NCBI RefSeq assembly: GCF_002205645.1
Contig: NZ_NIOF01000001.1
Location: 310,001 to 374,000 of the forward strand
Length of the DNA: 64,000 nt
Direction: 5' to 3'
From: Roseateles aquatilis
GTDB lineage: Bacteria; Pseudomonadota; Gammaproteobacteria; Burkholderiales; Burkholderiaceae_C
In this document: one piece after another, positions 27,602 through 37,727 of the stretch
How positions within the stretch are numbered: position 1 is the first letter of the stretch
How the letters are laid out: every line of letters begins with the position of its first letter
Program-made: the position numbers and the translations under genes
The notes under the pieces: model-generated
What the model saw: only the letters and a program-made list of their open reading frames with translations
The model's database searches: none
What the model was told of the DNA's origin: nothing

Positions 27602-27824
27602 AAGCGACTCCTGGTGTGATGGACGAAGCGCCGCCCCGCCCACCGGCGCGGCCGGCCGTCGGGGCCGCCGCGCCACGCGGTGCCGGGCAGCGCGTCATTC
27701 TTCGTCCATGCGAGTCGAGGTTCCACTGCCCGAGCAAGTGTCGTTACCGGCGTTTCTGCCTCACCCGAGTCAGCGCGATCCGTGGTTGCTGGGGTCCTGG
27801 CAGGTTGTCAACTTGCGCTGACGC

Positions 27825-27851
27825 AAGAAAAAGCCCCGCGCAGGCGGGGCT
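27825..27851 (-). terminator. Rho-independent terminator of acs
   Basis: On the minus strand, AGCCCCGC (27851-27844) pairs with GCGGGGCT (27839-27832) around a four-base loop and is followed by TTTTTC. It lies 28 bases past the acs stop codon. Confidence 0.9.
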
Positions 27852-27878
27852 CGGAGGAGCACGGGCGAGGGAACCGCG

Positions 27879-29849
27879 TCAGTACGCCTGCCCCAGTTGC
27901 TCGAGGATGGCCGGGTTCTCCAGCGTCGACGTGTCCTGAGTGACGGCCTCGCCCTTGGCCACCGAGCGCAGCAGGCGGCGCATGATCTTGCCGCTGCGGG
28001 TCTTGGGCAGGTTGTCGCCGAAGCGGATGTCCTTGGGCTTGGCGATCGGGCCGATCTCCTTGGCCACCCAGTCGCGCAGCTGCTTGGCGATCGCCTTGGC
28101 CTCGTCGCCGCTGGGGCGCGGGCGCTTGAGCACGACGAAGGCGCAGATCGCCTCGCCGGTCGTGTCGTCGGGGCGGCCGACCACGGCGGCCTCGGCGACC
28201 AGCTCGGTGCAGCTCACCAGCGCGGACTCGATCTCCATCGTGCCCATGCGGTGGCCCGACACGTTCAGCACGTCGTCGATGCGACCGGTGATGGTGAAGT
28301 AGCCGGTCTGCGCGTCGCGGATCGCGCCGTCACCGGCCAGGTAGTAGCCCTTGAGCTCGGGCGGGTAGTAGCTCTTCTTGAAGCGCTCCGGATCGCCGTA
28401 GATGGTGCGGATCATCGACGGCCACGGCTTCTTGACGACCAGGATGCCGCCCTGCCCGTTCGGCACGTCGTTGCCGGTCTCGTCGACGATCGCCGCGGTG
28501 ATGCCGGGGAACGGCAGCGTGCAGGAGCCGGGCACCAGCGGCGTCGCGCCGGGCAGCGGGGTGATCATGTGGCCGCCGGTTTCCGTCTGCCAGAAGGTGT
28601 CGACGATCGGGCAGCGGCCGCCACCGACGTGCTGGTGGTACCACTCCCAGGCCGCCGGGTTGATCGGCTCGCCGACCGATCCGAGGATGCGCAGCGAGCT
28701 CAGGTCGTAGTTGCGCGGATGGACCGCCGCGTTGGTTTCGGCCGCCTTGATCAGCGAGCGGATCGCCGTCGGCGCCGTGTAGAAGATCGTGACCTGGTGC
28801 TTCTGGATCATCTGCCAGAAGCGGCCGGCGTCCGGATAGGTCGGGATGCTCTCGAAGACGACCTCGGTGCCGCCCAGCGCCAGCGGGCCGTAGGTGATGT
28901 AGGTGTGGCCGGTCACCCAGCCGATGTCGGCCGTGCACCAGAAGATGTCGGAGTCCTTCAGGTCGAAGGTCCACTTCGTCGTCAGCGCCGCGTGCAGCAG
29001 GTAGCCGCCGGTGCTGTGCTGCACGCCCTTGGGCTTGCCGGTGGAGCCGGAGGTGTAGAGCAGGAACAGCGGGTGCTCGGCCTCGACCCATTCGGGCTCG
29101 CAGGTCGGTGCCTGGCCGGCGACGGCGTCGTGCAGCCATTCGTCGCGGCCCTCGACCCAGCCGATCGCGCCGCCGGTGCGCTTGTAGACGATCACGCCGC
29201 GGATGGTCGGGCAGCTGTTGTCGGCGAGCGCCTCGTCGACGATGGACTTCAGCGCCAGCGACTTGCCGCCGCGCTGCTGCTCGTCGGCGGTCAGGATCAG
29301 CACCGCGCCGGCGTCCTGCACGCGGTCGCGCAGCGATTGCGCCGAGAAGCCGCCGAACACCACCGAGTGCGTCGCGCCGATGCGCGCGCAGGCCTGCATC
29401 GCGACCACGCCCTCGACCGACATCGGCATGTAGATGACGACGCGATCGCCCTTCTTCACGCCGCGCGCCTTCAGCGCGTTGGCCAGTTGCACGGTCCTGG
29501 CCAGCAGGTCGGCGTAGGTGACGCGGGTGACGCTGCCGTCGTCGGCCTCGAAGATCACCGCGACGCGGTCACCGCGGCCGGCCTCGACGTGACGGTCCAG
29601 GCAGTTGTAGGAGACGTTGAGCCGGCCGTCCTCGAACCACTTGAAGAACGGCGCGTCGCTGTCGTTCAGCACTTGCGTGAAGGGCTGCTTCCAGCTCAGC
29701 AACTCGCGCGCGAGGCGGGCCCAGTAGCCCTCGTAGTCGGACTCCGCTTCCTTGCACAGCGCGTCGTAGGCGGCCATGCCGGACACGTGCGCGCCCTGGA
29801 CGGCGGATTGCGGGGGGGTGTAGATCTTGTCGCTGATCTTGTCGCTCAT
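27879..29849 (-). CDS. acs: Acetyl-CoA synthetase (AMP-forming)
   Basis: This 656-residue cytoplasmic enzyme activates acetate to acetyl-CoA through acetyl-AMP. The length and all core motifs fit Acs. They include the P-loop-like [11 protein letters not shown], the adenylate-binding [13 protein letters not shown], the hinge region with YLAGDGA and [15 protein letters not shown], and the C-terminal [13 protein letters not shown], whose Lys is the usual site of inhibitory acetylation. The N-terminus carries a small in-frame duplication (SDKISDKI). GGAGA upstream of the ATG fits a ribosome binding site. It is divergent from the YqhA-type gene across a 237-base gap that should hold its promoter. 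Confidence 0.97.
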   Translation of the reverse strand: MSDKISDKIYTPPQSAVQGAHVSGMAAYDALCKEAESDYEGYWARLARELLSWKQPFTQVLNDSDAPFFKWFEDGRLNVSYNCLDRHVEAGRGDRVAVIFEADDGSVTRVTYADLLARTVQLANALKARGVKKGDRVVIYMPMSVEGVVAMQACARIGATHSVVFGGFSAQSLRDRVQDAGAVLILTADEQQRGGKSLALKSIVDEALADNSCPTIRGVIVYKRTGGAIGWVEGRDEWLHDAVAGQAPTCEPEWVEAEHPLFLLYTSGSTGKPKGVQHSTGGYLLHAALTTKWTFDLKDSDIFWCTADIGWVTGHTYITYGPLALGGTEVVFESIPTYPDAGRFWQMIQKHQVTIFYTAPTAIRSLIKAAETNAAVHPRNYDLSSLRILGSVGEPINPAAWEWYHQHVGGGRCPIVDTFWQTETGGHMITPLPGATPLVPGSCTLPFPGITAAIVDETGNDVPNGQGGILVVKKPWPSMIRTIYGDPERFKKSYYPPELKGYYLAGDGAIRDAQTGYFTITGRIDDVLNVSGHRMGTMEIESALVSCTELVAEAAVVGRPDDTTGEAICAFVVLKRPRPSGDEAKAIAKQLRDWVAKEIGPIAKPKDIRFGDNLPKTRSGKIMRRLLRSVAKGEAVTQDTSTLENPAILEQLGQAY

Positions 29850-30032
29850 GGCCTGTGTCTCCGTTGCGGACGGGGTATCTCGTTCGAGGATCGCGCAGAA
29901 AGGGTGCGCCGCGACTGTGCGGTTTCACACTGACGATCGCCTTACTCTTGTAGAAGCGCCACTCGGCGCACGCCATCCCACGGCCAGCCGGGGACCCGGC
30001 GCGACGCCAAGCTCGCGTCGCCATGCTCTCAC

Positions 30033-30038
30033 TAAAAT
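30033..30038 (+). promoter_or_regulatory. Putative -10 element of the YqhA-type gene
   Basis: TAAAAT followed by CGCCCG lies about 50 bases before the start codon. It matches the TAnAATCnnCG pattern seen elsewhere in the window. No clear -35 was found. Confidence 0.42.
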
Positions 30039-30086
30039 CGCCCGATTCGGCGGTTCCCGCCGGTTACGACGCAAAGGAAAGACTCG

Positions 30087-30695
30087 ATGTCCGCACGCCC
30101 TCCCCGCAAGCTCTCGCCGCTGGCCGCGGTGATCTTCGGCAGCCGCTGGCTGCAACTGCCGCTGTACCTGGGGCTGATCGTGGCGCAGGCCGTCTACGTC
30201 TACCAGTTCTGGTCGGAGCTGATCCACCTGGTCGAGGCCGCCTTCGGCAACCAGGAGGCGCTGCAACTGCTGATCAAGAGCGTGGGCTACAAGGCCGAGG
30301 CGCTGGGCGACGGCGGCGGCGCCATCAAGCTCAACGAGACCATCATCATGCTGGCCGTGCTGGCGCTGATCGACGTGGTCATGATCTCCAACCTGCTGAT
30401 CATGGTGATCGTGGGCGGCTACGAGACCTTCGTCTCGCGGCTCAACCTGGAGGACCATCCCGACCAGCCCGAGTGGCTGGACCACGTCAACGCGTCGGTG
30501 CTGAAGGTCAAGCTGGCGACGGCGATCATCGGGATCTCGTCCATCCACCTGCTCAAGACCTTCATCAACGTGAACAACCTGGAGGCCCACACGGCGATGT
30601 GGCAGACCATCATCCACGTGGCCTTCCTGTTCTCCGCGCTGGCCATCGCCTACACGGACCGCCTGCTGTCCCACGACCAGCCGGCCAAGCACTGA
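30087..30695 (+). CDS. YqhA/UPF0114 family inner-membrane protein
   Basis: This 202-residue protein has four predicted transmembrane segments, around residues 24-45, 85-110, 140-160 and 175-195. Family-like segments include [36 protein letters not shown] and [15 protein letters not shown]. The TIGR00645/UPF0114 family has no established function. AAAGGAAAG upstream of the ATG is a good ribosome binding site. It is divergent from acs and is followed by a strong terminator, so it is probably monocistronic. Confidence 0.9.
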   Translation: MSARPPRKLSPLAAVIFGSRWLQLPLYLGLIVAQAVYVYQFWSELIHLVEAAFGNQEALQLLIKSVGYKAEALGDGGGAIKLNETIIMLAVLALIDVVMISNLLIMVIVGGYETFVSRLNLEDHPDQPEWLDHVNASVLKVKLATAIIGISSIHLLKTFINVNNLEAHTAMWQTIIHVAFLFSALAIAYTDRLLSHDQPAKH

Positions 30696-30719
30696 CCGGC
30701 GCGCCAACAACAACGACAA

Positions 30720-30741
30720 CGGGGCCTCGGCCCCGTTTTTT
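30720..30741 (+). terminator. Rho-independent terminator after the YqhA-type gene
   Basis: CGGGGCC, a TC loop and GGCCCCG are followed by six T residues. It lies 25 bases past the stop and separates this gene from convergent nhaA. Confidence 0.92.
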
Positions 30742-30767
30742 CGTGGGTCGCGCCGGTCGCGCCGGCG

Positions 30768-31958
30768 TCAGTTCACCCGGCGCCGCATCAGGATCAGCGT
30801 GCCCACGACGCCCGACAGCAGCGAGCCGCCGATCACGCCGAGCTTCACGCGCGTCTCGTAGTCCGGCCCCTGCCCCGCGAAGGCCAGTCCGCCGATGAAC
30901 AGGCTCATCGTGAAACCGATGCCGCACAGCACGCAGACGCCGAAGAACTGCACCCAGTCGGCGCCGCCCGGCCTGGCCGCCAGGCCGAACCGGATCATCA
31001 GCCAGGAACTGCCGAACACACCGATCGCCTTGCCCAGCAGCAGGCCCAGCGCGATGCCCAACGACACCGGGTGCAGCAGGTCGCCCGGATTCAGGCCCAG
31101 CAGCGACACGCCGGCGTTGGAGAACGCGAACATCGGCAGGATCAGGAAGGCGACCCACGGATGCAGGCCGTGCTCCAGGTCCTCGGCCGGCGAATGGCCG
31201 CGGCCGTCGGTCGAGGGGATGAACAGCGCCGTCGCGACGCCCGCCAGCGTCGCATGGACGCCGGACTTCAGCACGCACAGCCACAGCACCAGGCCGACGA
31301 CGATGTAGACGTCGACCCGCGTCACCTTCGCGCGGTTCAACGCGAACAGCACCAGCAGGCAGGCCGCCGCGGCACCCAGCATCGTCAGCGACAGCTGGCT
31401 GGTGTAGAAGATCGCGATCACGACGATGGCGCCGAGGTCGTCGATGATCGCCACCGCCGTCAGGAAGACCTTCAGCGACGCCGGCACGCGGCTGCCCAGC
31501 AGCATCACGATGCCGATGGCGAAGGCGATGTCGGTGGCGGCGGGGATCGCCCAGCCGTGCAGCCCGATCGGATCCCCCCAGTTGATCGCCGCGTAGATCA
31601 GCGCGGGCGCCAGCATGCCGCCCAGCGCCGCCACCATCGGCAGCACCGCCTGCGAGCGCTGCGCGAGCTCGCCGCTGACGAACTCGCGCTTGATCTCCAG
31701 CCCGACGAGGAAGAAGAACACCGCCATCCACAGGTCGTTGACCCACACCAGCAGCGGCTTGGCCAGCACCAACCAGTCACCGCCGATGCGGACCTCGCCC
31801 GGGACGCGCGTGAAGGCGGCGTAGACCTCGCGCCATGGGGAGTTGGACAGGATCAGCGCGGCCACGGCCGCGATCGCAAGCACGATGCCGCCGGCTGATT
31901 CGCTGGCGAAGAAACGCTTCAATCCTGGGGTCAAGGCAAGGGCCTCCTGAGTCGACAT
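30768..31958 (-). CDS. nhaA: Na+/H+ antiporter NhaA
   Basis: This 396-residue inner-membrane protein exchanges Na+ for H+ to control pH and sodium. It has about twelve hydrophobic helices and the NhaA signatures NSPWREVYAAF, VNDLWMAVFFFLVGLEIKRE and AIPAATDIAFAIGIVMLLG. The last corresponds to the region carrying the ion-binding aspartates (Asp163/164 of E. coli), continued by AIIDDLGAIVVIA. The start at 31958 gives the standard length. No Shine-Dalgarno is visible before the ATG, where a run of C residues lies instead. It is divergent from fumarase. Confidence 0.96.
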   Translation of the reverse strand: MSTQEALALTPGLKRFFASESAGGIVLAIAAVAALILSNSPWREVYAAFTRVPGEVRIGGDWLVLAKPLLVWVNDLWMAVFFFLVGLEIKREFVSGELAQRSQAVLPMVAALGGMLAPALIYAAINWGDPIGLHGWAIPAATDIAFAIGIVMLLGSRVPASLKVFLTAVAIIDDLGAIVVIAIFYTSQLSLTMLGAAAACLLVLFALNRAKVTRVDVYIVVGLVLWLCVLKSGVHATLAGVATALFIPSTDGRGHSPAEDLEHGLHPWVAFLILPMFAFSNAGVSLLGLNPGDLLHPVSLGIALGLLLGKAIGVFGSSWLMIRFGLAARPGGADWVQFFGVCVLCGIGFTMSLFIGGLAFAGQGPDYETRVKLGVIGGSLLSGVVGTLILMRRRVN

Positions 31959-32108
31959 GGGGGGGAAGCGACGAGCCTACCGCATCCTGACGGCGTCCAT
32001 GGCGGACATCGACCGCCATCGACGGCCCCGGACCGCGCCGCCGCGGGCCGCCCGTGCGCTGCCCGGCCGCCGGCCCCGCGGCGGCCCAGGGGATTTGAAC
32101 AACTGGCG

Positions 32109-32114
32109 GATAAT
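32109..32114 (+). promoter_or_regulatory. Putative -10 element of the fumarase gene
   Basis: GATAAT followed by CCGCC lies 38 bases before the fumarase ATG. The same GGATAATCCGC string precedes the PurM-like gene. A -35 at the correct distance is not evident; TTGAAC at 32095 is too close. Confidence 0.38.
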
Positions 32115-32152
32115 CCGCCCCGTCCCACGAGCCCCCACGCACGAGTACGCCC

Positions 32153-33694
32153 ATGACCACCACGATCCGCTACGCCGACCTTGTCGAGAGCGTTGCCGCC
32201 GCGCTGCAGTACATCAGCTACTACCACCCGGCCGACTACATCCAGCATCTGGCGCGCGCCTACGAGCGCGAGCAGAGCGCCGCCGCGAAGGACGCGATCG
32301 CGCAGATCCTGACCAACTCGAAGATGTGCGCCGAGGGCCGCCGACCGATCTGCCAGGACACCGGCATCGTCAACGTCTTCCTCAAGATCGGCATGGACGT
32401 GCGCTGGGCCGACTTCCCGGGCTCCATCCAGGACGCCGTCAACGAAGGCGTGCGCCGCGCCTACAACCATCCGGACAACAAGCTGCGCGCCTCGGTGCTG
32501 TCCGATCCGATCTTCGAGCGCAAGAACACCAAGGACAACACGCCCGCGGTGATCTTCATGGAAGTGGTGCCCGGCGCGACGGTCGACGTGATCGTCGCCG
32601 CCAAGGGCGGCGGCTCCGAGAACAAGAGCAAGGTCTACATGCTCAACCCCAGCGAGTCCATCGTCGACTGGGTGCTCAAGACGGTGCCGACCATGGGCGC
32701 GGGCTGGTGCCCGCCGGGCATGCTGGGCATCGGTGTCGGCGGCACGGCCGAGAAGGCCGCGCTGCTGGCCAAGGAAGCCCTGATGGACGACATCGACATG
32801 TACGAGCTGCTCGAGCGCGGCCCGCAGAACAAGCTCGAGGAACTGCGCGTCGAGCTGTACGAGAAGGTCAACGCGCTGGGTATCGGCGCGCAGGGCCTGG
32901 GCGGCCTGACCACCGTGCTGGACGTCAAGATCAAGACCTATCCGACGCACGCGGCCTCCAAGCCGATCGCGATGATCCCCAACTGCGCGGCCACGCGCCA
33001 CGCGCACTTCGTGCTCGACGGCTCGGGCCCCAGCTACCTGGAGCCGCCCAGCCTGGACCTGTGGCCCGACGTCCAGTGGGCACCGGACTACAACAAGAGC
33101 AAGCGCGTCGACCTGAACACGCTGACCAAGGCCGAGGTCGCCAGTTGGAAGCCGGGCGACACGCTGCTGCTCAACGGCAAGATGCTGACCGGCCGCGATG
33201 CCGCGCACAAGCGCATCCAGGACATGCTGGCCAAGGGCGAGCCGTTGCCGGTGGACTTCACCAACCGCGTCATCTATTACGTCGGCCCGGTCGATCCGGT
33301 GCGGGACGAAGTGGTCGGCCCGGCCGGCCCGACGACCGCCACGCGCATGGACAAGTTCACCGACATGATGCTGGAGCAGACCGGCCTGATCGCGATGATC
33401 GGCAAGGCCGAGCGCGGCCCGGTCGCGATCGAGTCGATCCGCAACCACAAGTCGGCCTACCTGATGGCCGTCGGCGGCTCCGCCTACCTGGTGTCCAAGG
33501 CGATCAAGGCGGCCAAGGTCGTCGGCTTCGAGGACCTGGGCATGGAAGCGATCTACGAGTTCGACGTCGTCGACATGCCGGTCACGGTGGCCGTCGACGC
33601 CGGCGGCACCAGCGCCCACATCACCGGCCCGGCCGAGTGGCAGCAGCGCATCGCCTCCGGCAAGCCGGTCAAGATCCCCGTCGCGGCGGGCTGA
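32153..33694 (+). CDS. Fumarate hydratase, class I (Fe-S dependent)
   Basis: This 513-residue single-chain enzyme interconverts fumarate and malate in the TCA cycle. The N-terminal part is the TtdA/alpha-like Fe-S domain (residues ~1-290) with CQDTGIVNVF, a cluster-binding Cys, and GIGVGGTAEKAALLAKEAL. The C-terminal part is the beta-like domain (~320-513) with YYVGPVDPVRDEVVGPAGPTT, RMDKFTDMML and GKAERGPVAIESI. The fused order and length fit the FumA/FumB-type family of Burkholderiales. It reads away from nhaA and stops four bases before convergent fliD, so the two genes have abutting 3' ends with no terminator between them. Confidence 0.95.
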   Translation: MTTTIRYADLVESVAAALQYISYYHPADYIQHLARAYEREQSAAAKDAIAQILTNSKMCAEGRRPICQDTGIVNVFLKIGMDVRWADFPGSIQDAVNEGVRRAYNHPDNKLRASVLSDPIFERKNTKDNTPAVIFMEVVPGATVDVIVAAKGGGSENKSKVYMLNPSESIVDWVLKTVPTMGAGWCPPGMLGIGVGGTAEKAALLAKEALMDDIDMYELLERGPQNKLEELRVELYEKVNALGIGAQGLGGLTTVLDVKIKTYPTHAASKPIAMIPNCAATRHAHFVLDGSGPSYLEPPSLDLWPDVQWAPDYNKSKRVDLNTLTKAEVASWKPGDTLLLNGKMLTGRDAAHKRIQDMLAKGEPLPVDFTNRVIYYVGPVDPVRDEVVGPAGPTTATRMDKFTDMMLEQTGLIAMIGKAERGPVAIESIRNHKSAYLMAVGGSAYLVSKAIKAAKVVGFEDLGMEAIYEFDVVDMPVTVAVDAGGTSAHITGPAEWQQRIASGKPVKIPVAAG

Positions 33695-33698
33695 CGCG

Positions 33699-35120
33699 TC
33701 AGCCGCCGTACATCTTCGACAGCTTGTCGACGATGCCGGCGGTCTGGCCGAAACCGGACATCGTCTTGTCCAGCGCCGTGTACTGCCGGCGCAAGCGCTT
33801 CTCGTAGTTGGCCACGCGATCCTCCATCGCGTCGGCCCGCTTGCCGTTGGACTTCAGGTTGTCCTGCAGGCCCTTGGTCCGCGTCGTCAGCGTGCCGTCC
33901 ATGCCCAGGATCTGATCGGTGAGCGTGCGCAGCTTCACGGCCACGCCGCTGTTCTCCGCGTTGTCCTTGTCGACGCCCATGAACAGCTGCTTCATGTCGG
34001 CGCGTTGTGTCAGCGCCTTGGTGAACTTGCTGTCGTTGACGGTGATGGAGCCGTTCACGCCCATGCTCAGGCCGATGTCGGACAGGTGGCCCAGCGCGCC
34101 GGCCAGCGTGGTGCCCGCGGCGATCGCGCCGCGCAGCCGGTTCTGGATGCCGACGGCGGCGCTGTCGCCTTGCAGCGTCGCGGCGGCCTTGTTGTCGGCG
34201 TCGTACTTGGTGTTCTCGCGCAGCAGGCTGACCGCGGCGTTGTAGGCGGTGACGAAGTCGGTCACCACCTTCTTCAGCGCGTCCTTGTCCTGGCTGGCCG
34301 TGACGGTGGCGACGCCGGTCTTCATCAGCGTCATCGTCACGCCGTCCACCGCCGAATCGATGGTGTTGGTCGCCGACGAGATCGACAGCCCGTTCACCGT
34401 CAGCAGCGCGTTGGCCGCCTTCAGGTCTTCGCTCATGCGCGAGGTCTGGCCGGCGACGCCGAAGGACAGATCCGCCAGCGAGGGCTGGCCGTCCGCGGGC
34501 GGCGACGACGGCGCGGCGGTGAGGCGGAAGCCGTTCTCCGCGCCGGTCTCGCGCGAGCGGATCACCAGCCGCGAGCCGTTCACGTCGTTGACCAGCGAGG
34601 CGATCACGCCGCTGCCGGAGCCGTTGATCTTGTCGCGGATGTCGGCCAGCGAGTCGCGCGGCGGCTCGATGGTGATCGACTTGGGCGAGCTGCCGGCCTT
34701 GCCGGTGAAGGTGGACTTGTCGGCGTTCCACTCGCCCAGCTCCAGCGTCAGCGTGCCGCCGCCGAGCTTGTCGTCCTTCTTGAACATCGGGCTGGACAGG
34801 CTTTGCGCCGCCGCCAGCCGCGTCACGTTCATTGCATAGCTGCCCTCGGCCGCGCCGGCGCCGCCGGTGGCCGAGACGATGGTCGCGTCCGACGAGGACG
34901 CCGCCACGCTCTGCCAGGTCTCCGGCTTGGTCAGCTTGGCCGCCGCGTCGCGCAAGGCGCCGAGCGTGGACTGGATCTTCCCGAAGGCCGAGATCTTGGT
35001 CTTGATTTTGTCGCTCGAGGCGTTCAGGTCGTCGATCGGCTTGCGCTCGACCGACACCAGCTTCTGGACGATCGCCTCCACGTTGAGGTTGCTGCCCAGT
35101 CCTGTCGAAGTGATGCCCAT
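33699..35120 (-). CDS. fliD: Flagellar hook-associated protein 2 (filament cap)
   Basis: This 473-residue protein caps the flagellar filament and guides flagellin assembly. The N-terminal domain (residues ~1-105; ITSTGLGSNLNVEAIVQKLV) matches FliD_N. The C-terminal FliD_C domain includes ALTVNGL-like strands, FVTAYNAAVSLLRENTKY, LRGAIAAGT and a coiled-coil end (NYEKRLRRQYTALDKTMSGF). The start at 35120 has GGGAG upstream; the additional 19 codons in frame are not homologous. No fliC, flaG or fliS is next to it, which is unusual because fliD commonly sits in a fliC-flaG-fliD-fliS cluster. Its 3' end abuts the fumarase gene. Confidence 0.94.
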   Translation of the reverse strand: MGITSTGLGSNLNVEAIVQKLVSVERKPIDDLNASSDKIKTKISAFGKIQSTLGALRDAAAKLTKPETWQSVAASSSDATIVSATGGAGAAEGSYAMNVTRLAAAQSLSSPMFKKDDKLGGGTLTLELGEWNADKSTFTGKAGSSPKSITIEPPRDSLADIRDKINGSGSGVIASLVNDVNGSRLVIRSRETGAENGFRLTAAPSSPPADGQPSLADLSFGVAGQTSRMSEDLKAANALLTVNGLSISSATNTIDSAVDGVTMTLMKTGVATVTASQDKDALKKVVTDFVTAYNAAVSLLRENTKYDADNKAAATLQGDSAAVGIQNRLRGAIAAGTTLAGALGHLSDIGLSMGVNGSITVNDSKFTKALTQRADMKQLFMGVDKDNAENSGVAVKLRTLTDQILGMDGTLTTRTKGLQDNLKSNGKRADAMEDRVANYEKRLRRQYTALDKTMSGFGQTAGIVDKLSKMYGG

Positions 35121-35504
35121 CGCTTTCTCCCTGCTGTCCGACGCGCCCTCGGCGGGGCCCCTGCCCCTGGCCGGCATGTGTCACATCTCACAGGCGAAGG
35201 TTAAGGAACATTGCTGCGTCGTGAACTGATCAGATAGGCACGAAACACGACCCTGTTTGGTGCTTCGGCATCCCCGCGCACCCAACGTCGCCTCCGGCAT
35301 CGCCGCCGTGGACGAGCACCGAGCCTCCCTAGTTCAAGGGTTTCCCCCGGGCGCGGCCGCCATCCATCCTCCCCGCCAGCGTTTCGCCTCGCGTACGGCG
35401 CACTTCATCGCAGCGCGGGAACCGGGGCCGGACCCCGCTTCCAGAATCCGCCGCGTGCCGATGTCAGGCATGTTTTTCGGGCATGGGATTCGGGAGTCAG
35501 AGCG
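35121..35504. other. Intergenic region between divergent fliD and dihaem cytochrome c
   Basis: This 384-base gap should contain the promoters of both genes. I found no sigma-28 consensus (TAAA-N15-GCCGATAA) for fliD and no RNA fold. A short frame (35257-35508) has Pro/Arg-rich composition and runs into the cytochrome start, so I do not call it a gene. Confidence 0.4.
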
Positions 35505-36404
35505 ATGAAACATTGGATACGGCGCGGCCTGTTCGGCCTCGCCACGCTGGCATTCCTGGCCGGCGCGGGGGCGTTGGCGGCGGTGCAGATGGCCGACACG
35601 AAGATGAACCGCCGCATCGAGGTCGCCGGGCGCGACCTGCACATTCCGCAGGACGCGAAGAGCCTGGAACGCGGCCGCTACCTGTATGCGACGCGCGGCT
35701 GCGTGGACTGCCACGGCGCCAACGGCGCGGGGCGCCGTTTCATCGACGCCGACGGCATGCGCGTGGCCGGTCCCAACCTCACGGCCGGTCCTGGCAGCGT
35801 GACACTGGGCTATACGCCGTCGGACTGGGACCGCACGCTGCGCCACGGCGTCAAGCCCGACGGCCGGCCGCTGCTGATCATGCCCAGCCAGGACTACAAC
35901 CGCCTCACCGACGAGGACGTCGGCGCGCTGGTCGCCTACGTGCAATCGATGCCGCAGGCCAGCGGCGGCCCGGCGGAGATGCAGTTGCCGCTGCCGGTGC
36001 GCGTCCTGTACGGCCTGGGGCAGATCCCGGACGCGGCCTCGCGCATCAACCACGACCTGCCGCCCGAGCCGCCGGTGCCCGCCGGCCAGACGGTCGCGCA
36101 CGGCCGCTACCTCGCGGCGATGTGCATCGGCTGCCATGGGGAGAAGCTGCAGGGCGGGCGCATTGCCGGCGCGCCGCCGTCCTGGCCGTCCGCGGCGGAT
36201 CTGGACGACCCGCTCGGCGTGATGGCCTCGCGTTACGGCGATGCCGCGGCCTTCGCCGCGATGATGCGCAGCGGCAAGCGGCCGGATGGCTCGGGCATCG
36301 CCGTGATGCCGTTCGAATCGCTGCGCGAGCTCAGCGACGACGACATCGCCGCCCTGCATCGCTACATCCGCCTGCGCGGCACGCAGGTGGCGTCGGGCGA
36401 CTGA
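35505..36404 (+). CDS. Membrane-anchored dihaem cytochrome c
   Basis: This 299-residue protein has an N-terminal hydrophobic helix (LFGLATLAFLAGAGALAAV) that may be an uncleaved anchor or signal peptide. Two cytochrome c domains follow, each with one haem motif: CVDCH near residue 67 and CIGCH near residue 209. Possible axial Met residues lie in LLIMPSQDY and IAVMPFESL. This layout resembles the cytochrome c subunits of alcohol or aldehyde dehydrogenases and related electron acceptors. No dehydrogenase gene is adjacent, so the electron donor is unknown. It is convergent with the MscS gene. Confidence 0.88.
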   Translation: MKHWIRRGLFGLATLAFLAGAGALAAVQMADTKMNRRIEVAGRDLHIPQDAKSLERGRYLYATRGCVDCHGANGAGRRFIDADGMRVAGPNLTAGPGSVTLGYTPSDWDRTLRHGVKPDGRPLLIMPSQDYNRLTDEDVGALVAYVQSMPQASGGPAEMQLPLPVRVLYGLGQIPDAASRINHDLPPEPPVPAGQTVAHGRYLAAMCIGCHGEKLQGGRIAGAPPSWPSAADLDDPLGVMASRYGDAAAFAAMMRSGKRPDGSGIAVMPFESLRELSDDDIAALHRYIRLRGTQVASGD

Positions 36405-36437
36405 ACCACCCCGCCGCCGGCGGGCCGATCGGCGCGA

Positions 36438-37727
36438 TCAGCCCGCGGAGGGCGCCGCGGACGATGCCGGCGCCGCGGATGCCGCGACCGCCTCCGGCGC
36501 CGCGTGCACCACGCGCTGCGGGAACGGGATGTCGATGTTCAGGCGGTTCAGCAGACGCAGGATGGTCAGGTTAACCTCGGAGCGCACGCCGCCCTGGCCG
36601 TTGTGGGGATCGGAGATCCAGAAGCCGATGGTGAGCTCCAGCCCGTCCGCGGCGAAGTTGCTCAGCGTCACCGACGGCCCCGGCTCGGACAGCACACGCG
36701 GCACGCGGCGGACCTCCTCGACCAGTTGCGGGAACAGCGCGTCCACGTCGGTGCCATAGGCCACCTGCACCACCGTCGACACCCACACCTGCGGATCGGC
36801 CAGCGACAGGTTCTCCACGCGCGTCGTGATCAGCGACTCGTTGGGCACGATCGCCTCGCGGCCGTTGAGCGCGCGGATCACCGTGTAGCGCGTCTTGATG
36901 TCGCTGATCTTGCCCTCGAAGTTGTCGACCTTGACCATGTCGCCGATGCGCAGCGAGCGCTCGGCCAGGATCATGAAGCCGGAGACGTAGTTCGCCGCGA
37001 TCTTCTGCAGGCCGAAGCCCAGGCCCACGCCGACCGCGCCGCCCAGCCAGGACAGCGCGCTCAGGTTCAGGCCCACCATGTTCAGCGCCACCATGGCGCC
37101 GACGACCAACAAGGCGGTACGCGTCAGGTTGACCGCGATCTTGCGCATCGACAGGTCGACCGACTGGCCGCGCAGCAGGCGCGATTCCGCCACCGACGAC
37201 AGCCACAACACGAAGATCATCACGCCGCCGACCTGCAACGCGCCCACCAGCACGTCCAGCACCGTGGGCGTGATCTGGCCCTTCTTGGCCAGGAAGGTCA
37301 GTTGGTAGTGGTCGAGCTCGTCCAGCACCACCGGCAGCACGCCGACGATCCACAGGATCGAGCCGATCCAGGCGACCCACGACACGCTGCGCTCCAGCAG
37401 CCGGATGCCGCGGGAGTCCGGCATCGCCGCCCGCAGCACGCGCGCCACCAGCCGGATCACGACCAGCGACAGCAGCACCGGGATGACGACCCGGAACAGC
37501 GCCACAGGCTCGCCCAGCAGCGGCATCAGGCGCCGGGCGCCCAGCGCCAGCAGCAGCGCGATGACCGGGAACAGCACGCCGTCGAAGACGCGCCGCCCGA
37601 GCAGCACCGACTGGCGTTCCGGCGACGGCGTGACGTGCTTGCCGATGCCGCGCACGATCAGCCACGACAGCGCCAGGCAGGCGATCACCAGCCCGACCTC
37701 GATCAGCGCGGTCGGGCGGCTCAGCAT
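36438..37727 (-). CDS. MscS-family mechanosensitive ion channel
   Basis: This protein of about 429 residues should open under membrane tension and release osmolytes. Several N-terminal transmembrane helices (residues ~5-230) precede the conserved pore helix and beta domain of MscS: LSWLGGAVGVGLGFGLQKIA, NYVSGFMILAERSLRIGDMV and the segment around NESLITTRVENLSL. A soluble alpha/beta vestibule (~320-405) and an Ala-rich tail end the protein. The ATG at 37727 was chosen; an in-frame TTG at 37784 would add 19 residues. No clear ribosome binding site helps. It lies downstream of the deacetylase-like gene on the same strand, 202 bases away. Confidence 0.9.
   Translation of the reverse strand: MLSRPTALIEVGLVIACLALSWLIVRGIGKHVTPSPERQSVLLGRRVFDGVLFPVIALLLALGARRLMPLLGEPVALFRVVIPVLLSLVVIRLVARVLRAAMPDSRGIRLLERSVSWVAWIGSILWIVGVLPVVLDELDHYQLTFLAKKGQITPTVLDVLVGALQVGGVMIFVLWLSSVAESRLLRGQSVDLSMRKIAVNLTRTALLVVGAMVALNMVGLNLSALSWLGGAVGVGLGFGLQKIAANYVSGFMILAERSLRIGDMVKVDNFEGKISDIKTRYTVIRALNGREAIVPNESLITTRVENLSLADPQVWVSTVVQVAYGTDVDALFPQLVEEVRRVPRVLSEPGPSVTLSNFAADGLELTIGFWISDPHNGQGGVRSEVNLTILRLLNRLNIDIPFPQRVVHAAPEAVAASAAPASSAAPSAG

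Noticed and set aside
35257-35508. 83-codon frame before the dihaem cytochrome
   Set aside because: It overlaps the cytochrome start, has no ribosome binding site and no homology pattern.
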